DNA of 64,000 nucleotides from Acidobacteriota bacterium. Lineage in GTDB: Bacteria; Acidobacteriota; Terriglobia; Acidiferrales; UBA7541. Below, one piece after another: positions 1 through 12,300 of this stretch (within the stretch, counting starts at the first letter, position 1; each line of letters opens with the position of its first letter). The notes under the pieces were generated by a model. The model was not told where the DNA came from. It saw only the letters and a program-made list of their open reading frames with translations, and searched no databases. The position numbers and the translations under genes are program-made. The stretch lies in the NCBI GenBank assembly GCA_021324935.1, contig JAJPIE010000072.1:1-64000 (forward strand), written 5' to 3'.

Positions 1-1
1 G

Positions 2-736
2 GGGGCGTTCGCTGATGAATTTTTGAGCGCCACGCGAATCCCATATGCGCAGATTCCGCACTTTCCGCGATCCACAGCGATTGGCCATGCGGGCCAGTTG
101 GTGATTGGAAAAGTCGAGGGCGTGGAAGTCGCGGGCATGCAGGGGCGCGTGCACCTCTACGAAGGTTATTCGGCACAGCAGGTGACGTTTCCCATTCGTG
201 TTTTTGCGCGGATGGGAGTGAAGGCCGTGATCCTGACGAACGCGGCGGGCGGAATCAAGAGGGAGTTCACACAGGGGCGGTTGGTGGTGATCAGCGACCA
301 TATCAACTTGCAGGGCGCAAATCCGCTGTCGGGCCCCAACGACGAGAATTTCGGGCCGCGGTTTCCAGACATGACCAATGCGTATGACTGGAAATTACGC
401 GAGTTGACGTTAGCGGCGGGACGCCGACTCAGCATTGAGTTGGGCGAAGGCGTGTATGCAGCGCTGGCAGGGCCGAGCTACGAGACGCCGGCCGAGATAC
501 GCTATTTGCGCACGATTGGCGCGGACCTGGTTGGAATGTCCACGGTTCCGGAGGTGATTGCCGCGCGGCATTCGGGGATGCGCGCGCTGGGGATTTCGTG
601 CGTGACGAATGCGGCGGCAGGCGTTCTCGATCAACCGCTGGATCACAAAGAAGTGCTGGAGACGGCCGAGCGGGTGAAAAGCCAGTTCATCGGGCTGCTG
701 CGCGCCGTGATTCCCCAGATTGCGGCGCAGCTCTGA
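2..736 (+). CDS. purine nucleoside phosphorylase, 5' end cut by window edge
   Basis: Cytosolic phosphorolysis of purine (deoxy)nucleosides to base plus pentose-1-phosphate. The frame is open from base 2 (GAFADEFLS before the TTG at 23), so TTG-23 is not the start; trimeric PNPs are about 270 residues, so roughly 30-35 N-terminal residues lie outside. Family signatures seen: an IGHAG phosphate-site segment, TNAAGG, the substrate-loop GPSYETPAE, and GMSTVPE followed by CVTNAAAG. Cytidine deaminase follows 33 bp downstream on the same strand, and a deaminase-type amidohydrolase after that, which suggests a nucleoside salvage operon. The trimeric inosine/guanosine-type assignment is solid; exact purine preference cannot be read here. 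Confidence 0.93.
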   Translation, partial: GAFADEFLSATRIPYAQIPHFPRSTAIGHAGQLVIGKVEGVEVAGMQGRVHLYEGYSAQQVTFPIRVFARMGVKAVILTNAAGGIKREFTQGRLVVISDHINLQGANPLSGPNDENFGPRFPDMTNAYDWKLRELTLAAGRRLSIELGEGVYAALAGPSYETPAEIRYLRTIGADLVGMSTVPEVIAARHSGMRALGISCVTNAAAGVLDQPLDHKEVLETAERVKSQFIGLLRAVIPQIAAQL

Positions 737-769
737 CAGCTTGCACCGAGCCGTTTTTCGGAGGCCTAC

Positions 770-1162
770 ATGTCCGAATACAACGCCTTGATCGCGGCGG
801 CCACGAAGGTCCGCGAAAACGCACACGCCAAATTCTCGAATTTCAAAGTGGGGGCGGCGTTGCGCACGCCAGGCGGGAAAATCTATACCGGATGCAACGT
901 GGAAAACGCCACGTACGGGCTAACTGTGTGCGCCGAACGCGTGGCGATTTTCAAAGCGGTGAGCGAAGGCGAGCGGCGGTTTGATGCCATCGCCGTGGTG
1001 ACGGACACGGACAAGCTGACGCCGCCCTGCGGTGCGTGCCGGCAGATCATCTGGGAATTTTGCGGCGACGTTCCGGTGGTGTTGGCCAACTTGCACGGAA
1101 AGACGGAAACGTTGCGGATGAACCAACTCTTTCCGAAACCTTTCGACTCCTCTAATCTGTAA
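770..1162 (+). CDS. cdd: cytidine deaminase
   Basis: Hydrolytic deamination of cytidine/deoxycytidine to uridine, in the cytosol. The 130-residue length fits the short homotetrameric class. The zinc site is intact: Cys54 and catalytic Glu56 in the CAE motif, with Cys87 and Cys90 in PCGAC; the substrate-binding FKVGAAL and GCNVENA segments precede it. Start ATG-770 follows a good Shine-Dalgarno (GGAGG, 6 nt spacer). It lies 33 bp after the PNP and 24 bp before the exported amidohydrolase, consistent with co-transcription. Confidence 0.96.
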   Translation: MSEYNALIAAATKVRENAHAKFSNFKVGAALRTPGGKIYTGCNVENATYGLTVCAERVAIFKAVSEGERRFDAIAVVTDTDKLTPPCGACRQIIWEFCGDVPVVLANLHGKTETLRMNQLFPKPFDSSNL

Positions 1163-1186
1163 GGCATCTTTCAAAGGAACCTTGCC

Positions 1187-2611
1187 ATGAATCTCGTACG
1201 GTGTCTCTGCAAGTTGACGGTATTTTTCGCCGGGCTGGTGGTGGCCGGCGCAGCATTTCCTCAGGAAATATCGAAAGAAGCCGTATCCGTGGACCTGCTG
1301 GTGAAGGGGGCCACGATCGTGACGATGGACGCGCAGCGGCGGGTGATTGAGAACGGATATGTGGCGGTGCGCGGCGATGAGATTGTGGCCATCGGCCAAA
1401 ATCCAGCCGAATTTGCTCCCAATGGCTTGATTGCCAAGGAAACGATCGATGCGAGCGGCAAGCTGATTATCCCGGGATTGATTAACGGGCACACGCACAT
1501 TCCGATGGTGCTGCTGCGCGGTTTGAAGGACGACGTGACACTGGACGATTGGCTGAGGAAATATATTTTTCCGGCGGAGGCGCGCAATGTGACGGAGGAT
1601 TTTGTGCGCTGGGGCTCGCGGCTGGCGCTGGCAGAGATGATTCGGAGCGGGACGACGACCTATGCGGACATGTACTATTTCGAAGACGCCGAAGCGGAAG
1701 AGGCGAAGAAGGCGGGATTGAGGGGAGTTCTAGGCGAAACCTGGATTGACTTCCCTACCCCGGACAACAAGAGCGAAACGGAAATGGCGGCGTACACGGA
1801 GAAGTTCTTGAAGAAGTGGCAGGGCGATCCGCTGATCCACGCCGCAGTTGCGCCGCACTCGATCTATACGTGTTCGGAGAAGACCTTGCACGACGCGGCG
1901 GCGCTGGCGCGCAAATATCACGCGCCGATCCTGATCCACGTGGCCGAGATGCGGAAGGAATACGTGGACAGCCTGGAGAAGAACGGGACGACGCCGGTGC
2001 AATATCTGGAGCGGATCGAGTTGCTGGGGCCGGATGTGCTGGCGGCGCACTGCATCTGGGTGGACTATACGGACATGAAGATTCTGGCGGAGCGCCAGGT
2101 GGGCTGCGTACACAATCCATCGAGCAACATGATGCTGGCAAGCGGCGTGGCGCCAGTGGTGGACCAGCGGGCGACAGGGATGCGGGTTGGGCTGGGAACG
2201 GATGGCCCGGCGGGAAGCAACAACGACCTGGATATGATGGAAGAGATGGACCTGGCGTCGAAGCTGCAGAAAATCACACGAATGGATCCGCGCGCGCTGG
2301 GAGCCAAGGGCGCGTTTGAAATGGCGACCATCGAAGGCGCGCGCGCGCTGCACATGGAGAAGGAAATCGGTTCGCTGGAAGCGGGCAAGAAAGCGGATTT
2401 CGATATTCTGACGCTGGACGCGCCGAACGCCGTTCCGATTTTTGATATTTATTCGCAGATTGTCTATGCCTTGAAAGCCAGCGAAGTGGAAACCGTGGTG
2501 GTGGGCGGGAAGGAATTGCTGAAGAACGGCAAGCTGTTGACGGTGGATGAAAAGGCGGCGATTGCGAAGGCCAGGGAATACGGAAAGAAAATCGCGGTTT
2601 CATTGAATTAG
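1187..2611 (+). CDS. exported amidohydrolase, adenosine/S-adenosylhomocysteine/methylthioadenosine deaminase type
   Basis: 474-residue metal-dependent hydrolase of the AtzA/TrzN/MtaD branch, which removes amino groups from purine or triazine rings. Motifs: HTH (His102, His104), a PHSIYTC segment, HVAE, AHCIW, and GTDGPAGSNNDLDM carrying the metal-binding Asp. Unlike typical cytosolic SAH/MTA deaminases it begins with a hydrophobic leader (about residues 5-25, ending AGAAFPQ), so it is probably periplasmic. A weak AAGGA ribosome site precedes ATG-1187. It is third in the PNP/cdd gene string. The deaminase call is by family; the actual substrate (adenosine, SAH, guanine or another aminated ring) is not determined. 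Confidence 0.82.
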   Translation: MNLVRCLCKLTVFFAGLVVAGAAFPQEISKEAVSVDLLVKGATIVTMDAQRRVIENGYVAVRGDEIVAIGQNPAEFAPNGLIAKETIDASGKLIIPGLINGHTHIPMVLLRGLKDDVTLDDWLRKYIFPAEARNVTEDFVRWGSRLALAEMIRSGTTTYADMYYFEDAEAEEAKKAGLRGVLGETWIDFPTPDNKSETEMAAYTEKFLKKWQGDPLIHAAVAPHSIYTCSEKTLHDAAALARKYHAPILIHVAEMRKEYVDSLEKNGTTPVQYLERIELLGPDVLAAHCIWVDYTDMKILAERQVGCVHNPSSNMMLASGVAPVVDQRATGMRVGLGTDGPAGSNNDLDMMEEMDLASKLQKITRMDPRALGAKGAFEMATIEGARALHMEKEIGSLEAGKKADFDILTLDAPNAVPIFDIYSQIVYALKASEVETVVVGGKELLKNGKLLTVDEKAAIAKAREYGKKIAVSLN

Positions 2612-2974
2612 TCGAACGCATCTCTGAAAAAATGTTCATCTGACAGAAGGAACGGGCTGAATGCGAGAAGTGGGGCAAAGGATGTTCGCGACTCCAATTT
2701 GCGGATAAGATACGTCGTATCAAAATCTTGCACAGGTTTCCGAAAACAACCGCTTGACACCGCAGGGCCGGAGAAGTAATTTCTCTTCACTATTTTCCCC
2801 GTACTCAAAGCGTTTTTCGAGCCGCCGGGGATATTTGAGGATCGCAGGCGGTCGTAATTCCGTTTGCCGCGAATCCAGGGTGCTTCATATCCGGCGTGAA
2901 GGTTACTTGCAGTCCGCTCCTAACCTTCAAAGCTCTCGCTAGAGACAGGGTCCCAAAAAAGGGGTACGTGAAAG
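2612..2974 (+). other. 363-bp intergenic region upstream of the receptor gene
   Basis: No convincing gene. It separates the nucleoside operon from the receptor and holds a sigma70-like promoter (2754-2782) with a short inverted repeat GAGAA/TTCTC overlapping its -10 region (2771-2785). The remaining ~190 bp would be a long untranslated leader with no recognised riboswitch. Confidence 0.5.
2754..2782 (+). promoter_or_regulatory. candidate sigma70-type promoter for the TonB-dependent receptor
   Basis: Perfect TTGACA at 2754-2759, a 17-nt spacer, then TAATTT at 2777-2782, which keeps the most conserved first, second and sixth -10 bases. The expected transcription start near 2789 leaves a leader of about 185 nt. 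Pattern-based only. Confidence 0.45.
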
Positions 2975-6550
<3,576 letters not shown>

Positions 6551-6559
6551 GGAAAAGCC

Positions 6560-7690
6560 TTGAAAGCAATTTGCCCGGTTAACCCGTTCCGACCCACGGC
6601 GCAGGCCGTGGGTCGCTTTATTTTGAGCCTGTTTACCCTCACCCTTATTCTCGGCGGCAGCGCGACCGCGCAAATCCGGCGGAAGGTCATCATCGACCAG
6701 GACTGCTCCGGGCCCGGCGGGAGCAACATGCAGACGCTGGCAACGCTGATTCAGTCTCCACAGGCGGATGTGCTGGGCATCACTGTGGCCACGGGCAACC
6801 AGTGGCGAGACGAAGAGGTGGTTCACACCCTGCGGCTGCTGGAAATCATGGGCCGCACGGACATTCCGGTGGTTCCCGGAGCGGTGTTTTCGCTGTGGCG
6901 CACGCACGAAGAGGCGGTGCTTTGGCAGCAGCGCTACGGGAAAGTAGGATACGCCGGAGCGTGGGACCCACGCTGGTGGCATGAGCCTTTCGTCGTGCCC
7001 CCCCCGAAGGAAGGAATGCCAACCACAAAGCCTTCGACGGAAGACGCCGCGCATTTTCTGATCCGGATGGTGCACAAGTATCCGCACGAGGTGACGATCT
7101 ACGAAGGCGCCCCAATGACCGATCTGGCGCTGGCGCTGCGCATCGATCCGCAGTTCGCGGAACTTGCGCAGGAACTCGTGTTCATGGGCGGCAGCCTGAA
7201 TCCGGCAACGGACAATGTGGAATTCGTGAACGTGCCGCGGCACGAGTTCAATTTCTGGATGGATCCGGAAGCCGCGGACACCGTGTTGCACGCGAACTGG
7301 CACAAAATCACCTGCACCACCGTGGACATTTCACTGAAGACGCAACTGACGCCTGCGATGGTGGAAGAAATTGCGAAAGCGGGGACACCGCTGGCGCAGT
7401 ATGTGGCGAAATACTACCTGCACGCGCCGGGCGCCGATTTGATGTGGGATGAACTTGCGGCGGCGGCGTGGATCGATCCTTCCATTATTACGAAGCGCGA
7501 CGTTCGCTACATGGCTGTGGATACCGAGCACGGAGCGGCCTATGGGAACACGCTTACCTGGAGCGAGGGAGATAAACCCAAGTTGCCGACGAATCGCGTG
7601 GAGATTCTGGTCGATTTGGACCTGGAGCGTTTCAACCGGATGTTCGTGGACTTAATGAAGGGCGCGACACCTCCGCCAGCGCCTCACTGA
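6560..7690 (+). CDS. exported nucleoside-hydrolase-like protein with altered calcium site
   Basis: 376 residues, inosine/uridine-preferring nucleoside hydrolase fold. Start TTG-6560 has an AGGGA ribosome site overlapping the receptor stop, implying translational coupling. A leader (hydrophobic about residues 20-34, then SATAQ) suggests export. The family N-terminal DxDxxxDD motif is degenerate: IIDQDCSGPGG keeps Asp46 and Asp48 but has Pro52/Gly53 where the Ca2+-binding/catalytic DD should be. Other family features remain: Asn231 in EFNFWMDPEAA and Asp297 in LMWDELA followed by IDPS. It may be inactive, bind another metal or act on another glycoside. Its last 7 bases overlap the convergent TPR gene. 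Confidence 0.8.
   Translation: MKAICPVNPFRPTAQAVGRFILSLFTLTLILGGSATAQIRRKVIIDQDCSGPGGSNMQTLATLIQSPQADVLGITVATGNQWRDEEVVHTLRLLEIMGRTDIPVVPGAVFSLWRTHEEAVLWQQRYGKVGYAGAWDPRWWHEPFVVPPPKEGMPTTKPSTEDAAHFLIRMVHKYPHEVTIYEGAPMTDLALALRIDPQFAELAQELVFMGGSLNPATDNVEFVNVPRHEFNFWMDPEAADTVLHANWHKITCTTVDISLKTQLTPAMVEEIAKAGTPLAQYVAKYYLHAPGADLMWDELAAAAWIDPSIITKRDVRYMAVDTEHGAAYGNTLTWSEGDKPKLPTNRVEILVDLDLERFNRMFVDLMKGATPPPAPH
6590..6624 (+). terminator. hairpin plus T-rich tract overlapping the start of the nucleoside-hydrolase gene
   Basis: CGACCCACGGC (6590-6600) and GCCGTGGGTCG (6605-6615) pair perfectly over 11 bp around a GCAG loop, followed by CTTTATTTT. It sits 40 nt after the receptor stop but lies inside the first ~20 codons of the downstream gene if TTG-6560 is used. 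It can act as an intrinsic terminator/attenuator for read-through from the receptor; an alternative in-frame GTG at 6608 lies inside the stem. Confidence 0.6.
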
Positions 7691-9312
7691 GGTTTTGGCG
7701 CGGGCTTTTCCGGGGATCCGGAATCGCCCTGCATCGTATAGACAAACTGGCCCAGCTCGTGCCGCTCCTGCTCGAGCTGGGCTTTTTTCTTTTCCGAGAC
7801 TTCGGAGTAGAGCTGTGACTCCTGGCGGGCTTTTTCGGCCTCTCCCAATTCACGATAGACTTGGGCGAGCCGCAGGTGGGCTTCATCGGGCAGCGAAGTG
7901 AGATCCACGGCCCTTTGAAGGGATTCCACGGCCTTGACGAAATCGCGCTGTTCGATCTGCAGCAAGCCTAAATGAAGATAGGCGTCGCCGAATTTCGAAT
8001 CCAGGGCGATGGCTTTGCGCAGCTCCGCTTCGCGGGGGGAAAAGTCCGCTGCGCCGCGGCGCTGCTTTTCCAGGGCCACGGCATAGAAGTAGTGAGCGTG
8101 CGCATTGCCGGGCTGCAAGGACGCAAAACGCTCAAACGCAGCGGCCCATTCCGGCGGCTCGCTCTTGGCCACTTCCTGAACTTTGCCAAGAAATTCGTAA
8201 GGCCGTGGGTCGGAGGGTTCGAGCGCGATGGCATTGAGCAGCCAACGCGCGGCCTGATCATGGAGATCCTGCGCGTACGCGGTGGCGCTCAGGCCGACCA
8301 GAATACGAATGGACTTCGGGTAAAGGCGGTGGCCCTTGGCGAAAACTTCGGAAGCCGGCTGATACGCATGATGGAGTAGAAGTTCCGCGGCCCAGGAGAA
8401 GAGATGCGGCTCGCTCGGGTCCATCTCCGCTGCGCGCTGGTATTCCTTCACGGCTTCTACAGGCAGGCCTTCGGCTTCCTTGGCCGCAGCCAGCAAGGCG
8501 TGCGCGCCGGCGCGATCCTGCTTTGCGATGAATGCGTTTTCCAAAACTTCAGCGCGCTTCGGATCGCCGCTGCGCAGATAGGCCTGAGCGAGCGAATCGT
8601 TGGCTTCAAAATTCCCAGGCTGCAGCTGAGCGGCTTTTTCCAGATAGGTGATTGCATCCTTGGGCCTGCCCGCTTGCAGAAGATTTTCCCCTGCGCTCAG
8701 GTTCGTCGCAAAATCTTGCGGAGAAACAATGGGAAAGCCAGTGGCGCGCGATTCGGAAGCTTCGTCGTGGTTACCCGAGCCGGAGATTCCCGCAGTCAGG
8801 GACGCGGTGTCTTTGGCCAATGCTTCCTTGGTGGGCAAAGTGACGTTCGAGCCGTGACCGCCGACATCGCTTGGGTCGGAAACGCCGGCGACCGTGAAAT
8901 TCGGCTCATCGGAATATTCCATGGCATCTGCGGGATTTTTTCCAGCCGGCGATGCTTGGGGGCGCTGGCCCGCGAGCTGAAGGTTCACTGAAGTTGTTTC
9001 GCCCTGCTTCAACACTAATGGCCCGTGGGTCACCTCAAGGTAGCCGCTCTTTTGTGCGCGAAGCATGTATGTGCCCGGAGACAAATCTGGAAACTGGAAG
9101 TGTCCTGCGGCGTCGGTAAGCGTGGACTGCGTGCGGCCTTCGATTTGATCGTCGAGCCAAACTTTCACGCCGGGCAGCGGCTGCTTTTGCGCGTCGCGAA
9201 CATAGCCATCGACGGCGGAGGCCCCGCTCTGGGCCATCAAATTGAGAGGCAATAGAACGACGCAGCACAAAGCGGCAGCGACAAGGCCGAGGTTTTGCAA
9301 AACGCGAATCAT
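7684..9312 (-). CDS. secreted TPR protein with carboxypeptidase-regulatory-like domain
   Basis: 542 residues. A signal peptide (about 1-27, ending NLMAQ) precedes a carboxypeptidase-regulatory-like sandwich (about 33-112; DGYVRDAQKQPLPGVKVW, then GHFQFPDLSPGTY), a low-complexity linker, and about eight tetratricopeptide repeats (about 205-520; for example KDAITYLEKAAQLQPGN). The C-terminus is lysine/proline rich. It is probably a periplasmic or envelope scaffold; no catalytic motif is visible. It lies 77 bp downstream of the giant FG-GAP/ASPIC/TPR gene on the same strand, so the two are probably co-expressed. The 3' end overlaps the nucleoside-hydrolase gene by 7 bp. Confidence 0.8.
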   Translation of the reverse strand: MIRVLQNLGLVAAALCCVVLLPLNLMAQSGASAVDGYVRDAQKQPLPGVKVWLDDQIEGRTQSTLTDAAGHFQFPDLSPGTYMLRAQKSGYLEVTHGPLVLKQGETTSVNLQLAGQRPQASPAGKNPADAMEYSDEPNFTVAGVSDPSDVGGHGSNVTLPTKEALAKDTASLTAGISGSGNHDEASESRATGFPIVSPQDFATNLSAGENLLQAGRPKDAITYLEKAAQLQPGNFEANDSLAQAYLRSGDPKRAEVLENAFIAKQDRAGAHALLAAAKEAEGLPVEAVKEYQRAAEMDPSEPHLFSWAAELLLHHAYQPASEVFAKGHRLYPKSIRILVGLSATAYAQDLHDQAARWLLNAIALEPSDPRPYEFLGKVQEVAKSEPPEWAAAFERFASLQPGNAHAHYFYAVALEKQRRGAADFSPREAELRKAIALDSKFGDAYLHLGLLQIEQRDFVKAVESLQRAVDLTSLPDEAHLRLAQVYRELGEAEKARQESQLYSEVSEKKKAQLEQERHELGQFVYTMQGDSGSPEKPAPKPQ

Positions 9313-9389
9313 GCGAAATGATGAGAACGGAAACGCGATTCTCCAGGTTCCCCTTGCGATTTTATCCGCCGCATGCGGACCAGCGCAAA

Positions 9390-12300
9390 CTACTGGGAAA
9401 GCGATTGCAATTCCTGCCGGGCCTGGACCTGGTCCGGATGAATTTTCAATAGGTCTTCGAGAACGGAGCGGGCCCTGGCGGTTTCGCCCTCCATTGCATA
9501 CAGCCGCGCAAGATTCAGATAGGCCGGATCATATTCCGGCGCCAGGCGAATGGATTCCCGAAAGCTTTTCTCCGCATCCTCCGGCCGGCGCGTGCGGAGG
9601 TACAGGATTCCGAGATTGTTCAGCGCCTCGGGATATGCGGGCCGAAGCGCCAAGGCCTTTTGCAAGTAGTCGTGAGCCCGAACAGTGTCGCCGGTTTGAG
9701 CGTAAACCATCGCCAAGCTGTAATTGGATTCGGCGTCGTCGGGCCGCAGAAAGAGGGCACGCTCCAGCGCGTTTCTCGCTTCGGACCAATTCTTTTTTTG
9801 GCGGAAAGCGTTGCCCAGATTTTCGAGCGCGACCGGGTTGTCGGGATTGAACTCGAGGGCCTTCTGGAAATAGCCGATGGCTTCGTCGGTCCTACCTTCC
9901 CGGGCGGACAAAATTCCAAGATTGTTCCACGTGTTGGGCATGGTGCCGGGGTAATTGGCTTGCGCGCGGGTTGCACGATTGAAATAGCCGCGCGCTTCCT
10001 GATTTTTGCCCATTTCCAGATAAACGCTGCCGAGGCCGTAGAGAGCTTCCGCGCCGTTCGGGTCGTCCTTTTGCGCCAGGCGGAAATAGGCCTCGGATTG
10101 TTCCAGGTAACCGCGTTCGTAGAAAATTGCGCCGAAGGAAAGATAATTTCTGCCAATTTCGTAGGAATCGGCCACTCCGGGGAACGGGAGCCCTCGTTGC
10201 AAGCGGAGGGTGGGGGTTGCGGGAATGTGCCGCGCGTCTTCCGTCACTTGTTCGATTGGAAGCAAGCCCTGGTAGATTTTTACGATGTCGCCCCTGGGGT
10301 CAAGCAGAAAAGCGGCAGGAAGGCTCATATCGCGGTGGCGGTCAAACAAGCGTGTAAAAAGTATGTTGTAAACAGCAAGCGTGTCCTGGGAGGCAGCAAC
10401 GATGCGCAATTCGGAGCCTGGGCGGATTTCCTGTTCGGGAGTGCGCTTCCCACCGGAACTTGCTTCCGCGTCCAGAACAAGCAATTGAAAACCTTCCCGG
10501 TTCGCCTCTTGTTCGAGGCGTTGCAAATTTTCCAATTGAACGCTCCAGTTCCGCAGCTGGGACGAAGTGAAGCAGAGCAGCACAGGCTTGCCGCGCAGAT
10601 CCGTGAGAGTTTTTGACTTTGAGTTCTGCGCGCCGATGAGAAAATCCGGCGCGGCGACGGGTGCGAGCAGCCAGGTTTCTACCTGCTCGGGCAAGCTCTC
10701 TGACGATTGGACAATTCCATTTGTGGATTGGTGCGGGTTCTCCGTCCTGGCTGCAAATGGTTCCTTGCGGAAGGCGTGGGATCCTTCTTCAACCCAAATG
10801 CGATGATTCGCCGGCAGGTTATCCAGGTGCTGGAGCAGTCCGCTGGGCCACCGGATTGTTGCGCTGATTCTTCCCTGGGCCTGGCCCAAGCCGAAGAATA
10901 GTTCCTTGCTATGCTGCGCCAGAAAGCCGGAGCCCGCCTGTACAAAACGCGTCTGGAGCCCCGTGCTGGTTTCGATTGTGACCCGGGCACCGATTGCGTC
11001 GCGGTTGCTCTGCTTGCCGGTGAGGCGAAAGGCGATTGCTGGTGGAAGCTCTGGAATCACATTTTTCAGGAAACGCAATTGCGGGGCGTTGCGATTCTTC
11101 AGGACCGCTTCCACGCGGCCGTCGCCGTCGAAATCCGCAAAAGCCATGGTGCGGCCGTCTTCCAGAAAATCCACGGCCGCGGCTCCGGAAACATCCGAGA
11201 AGGTGCCATCGCCGTTGTTGAGATAGAGCAGATTTCGTTCGTAGCCACTCCAAGTGGCATCCGCGCGAATCAGTTCGTTGATGGCATTCCAGCCTTGCTC
11301 ATACGCGGTGCTTGGGGTGGAACCCAAGGGAGACTTCGCCACGATTTGGCGCCAGAAAAAGCTGTTGAGATCATTCTTGAGCGGCCCGGAAATCATGCCA
11401 TTGGCGATGTAAATTTCGGGAAAGCCGTCATGGTCCAAGTCCCAGGAGTCGCTGGACCAGGCCCAACGGCCCATTAAAGTTCCGGATTGCGGACCAACAT
11501 CATCGAAAGATCCGTCTCCGCGGCTGCGGTAGAGGCAGTTGCCCATGGCGTGACGGCGGTATAGGGCGCGCACATCCTCGCTTGCGTTTTGCTGAAACTT
11601 GTCCTGCATCGAAACGCGGAGTCCCGCGGCTGTCCACATATCAGCCACGTAGAGGTCCTGCAGGCCATCCGTGTCATAGTCGAGGCAACTGACGCTCATG
11701 CCGGCGCCGACGTCTTCGACACCCGCTTCCTTCGCAATGTCCGTGAAGGTGCCATTGCCGTTGTTGCGGTAGAGATTCTTGCGGCCGAAATCGTTGACGA
11801 CATACAAATCGGGCCAGCCGTCGCCGTTGAAATCAGACCATGCGCAACAAAAGCTGAATCGCTGGTTGTTGTGGTTGAGCCCGGTTTCGCTTGTGACATC
11901 GCGGAATGTGCCGTCGCGAAGATTCCGCATCAGGAAGTTCGGAGGGCAATTTTCCGCGGCGTAATAAGGCGTGGGATAGCGGTATTGATCCGCGCCCTGG
12001 TAGTAGGAATAAAGGCAAAAGTAGATGTCCAGCCAGCCGTCGCAGTCGTAATCGGCAATGGCGGCGCCGGTAAAAGTACCTTGCGGCGGATTCGCAAACT
12101 GGAAAGCACTTGGCTGGAGGCGAAATTTTCCCCCGCCCTGATTGAGGAAAAGAAGCGGCCCGCTGGCGCGCACGAGGATGAGATCCTGGCGACCGGTGTT
12201 GTTGATGTCGGCGAAAAGGGCGCAAGCCGTGTTGTCTAGGAGTCCTGTGCCGGAGAGCTGCGTCACGTCTTCAAAAGTGCCGTCGCCGCGATTACGGTAC

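Noticed and set aside
2754..2942. 62-codon frame ahead of the receptor
   Set aside because: Overlaps the best promoter, starts with TTG inside the -35 box and has no protein-like features.
6998..7005. Run of eight C in the nucleoside-hydrolase gene as a frameshift or slippage site
   Set aside because: The frame continues correctly through it with conserved family motifs on both sides.
7743..7783. Inverted repeat CCAGCTCG/CGAGCTGG resembling a terminator
   Set aside because: It lies inside the TPR gene coding sequence and has no consistent T-tract in the gene's own direction.
11589..12239. Long plus-strand frames opposite the FG-GAP gene
   Set aside because: They are antisense reflections of the Asp/Gly-rich repeats; no ribosome sites and no recognisable protein.
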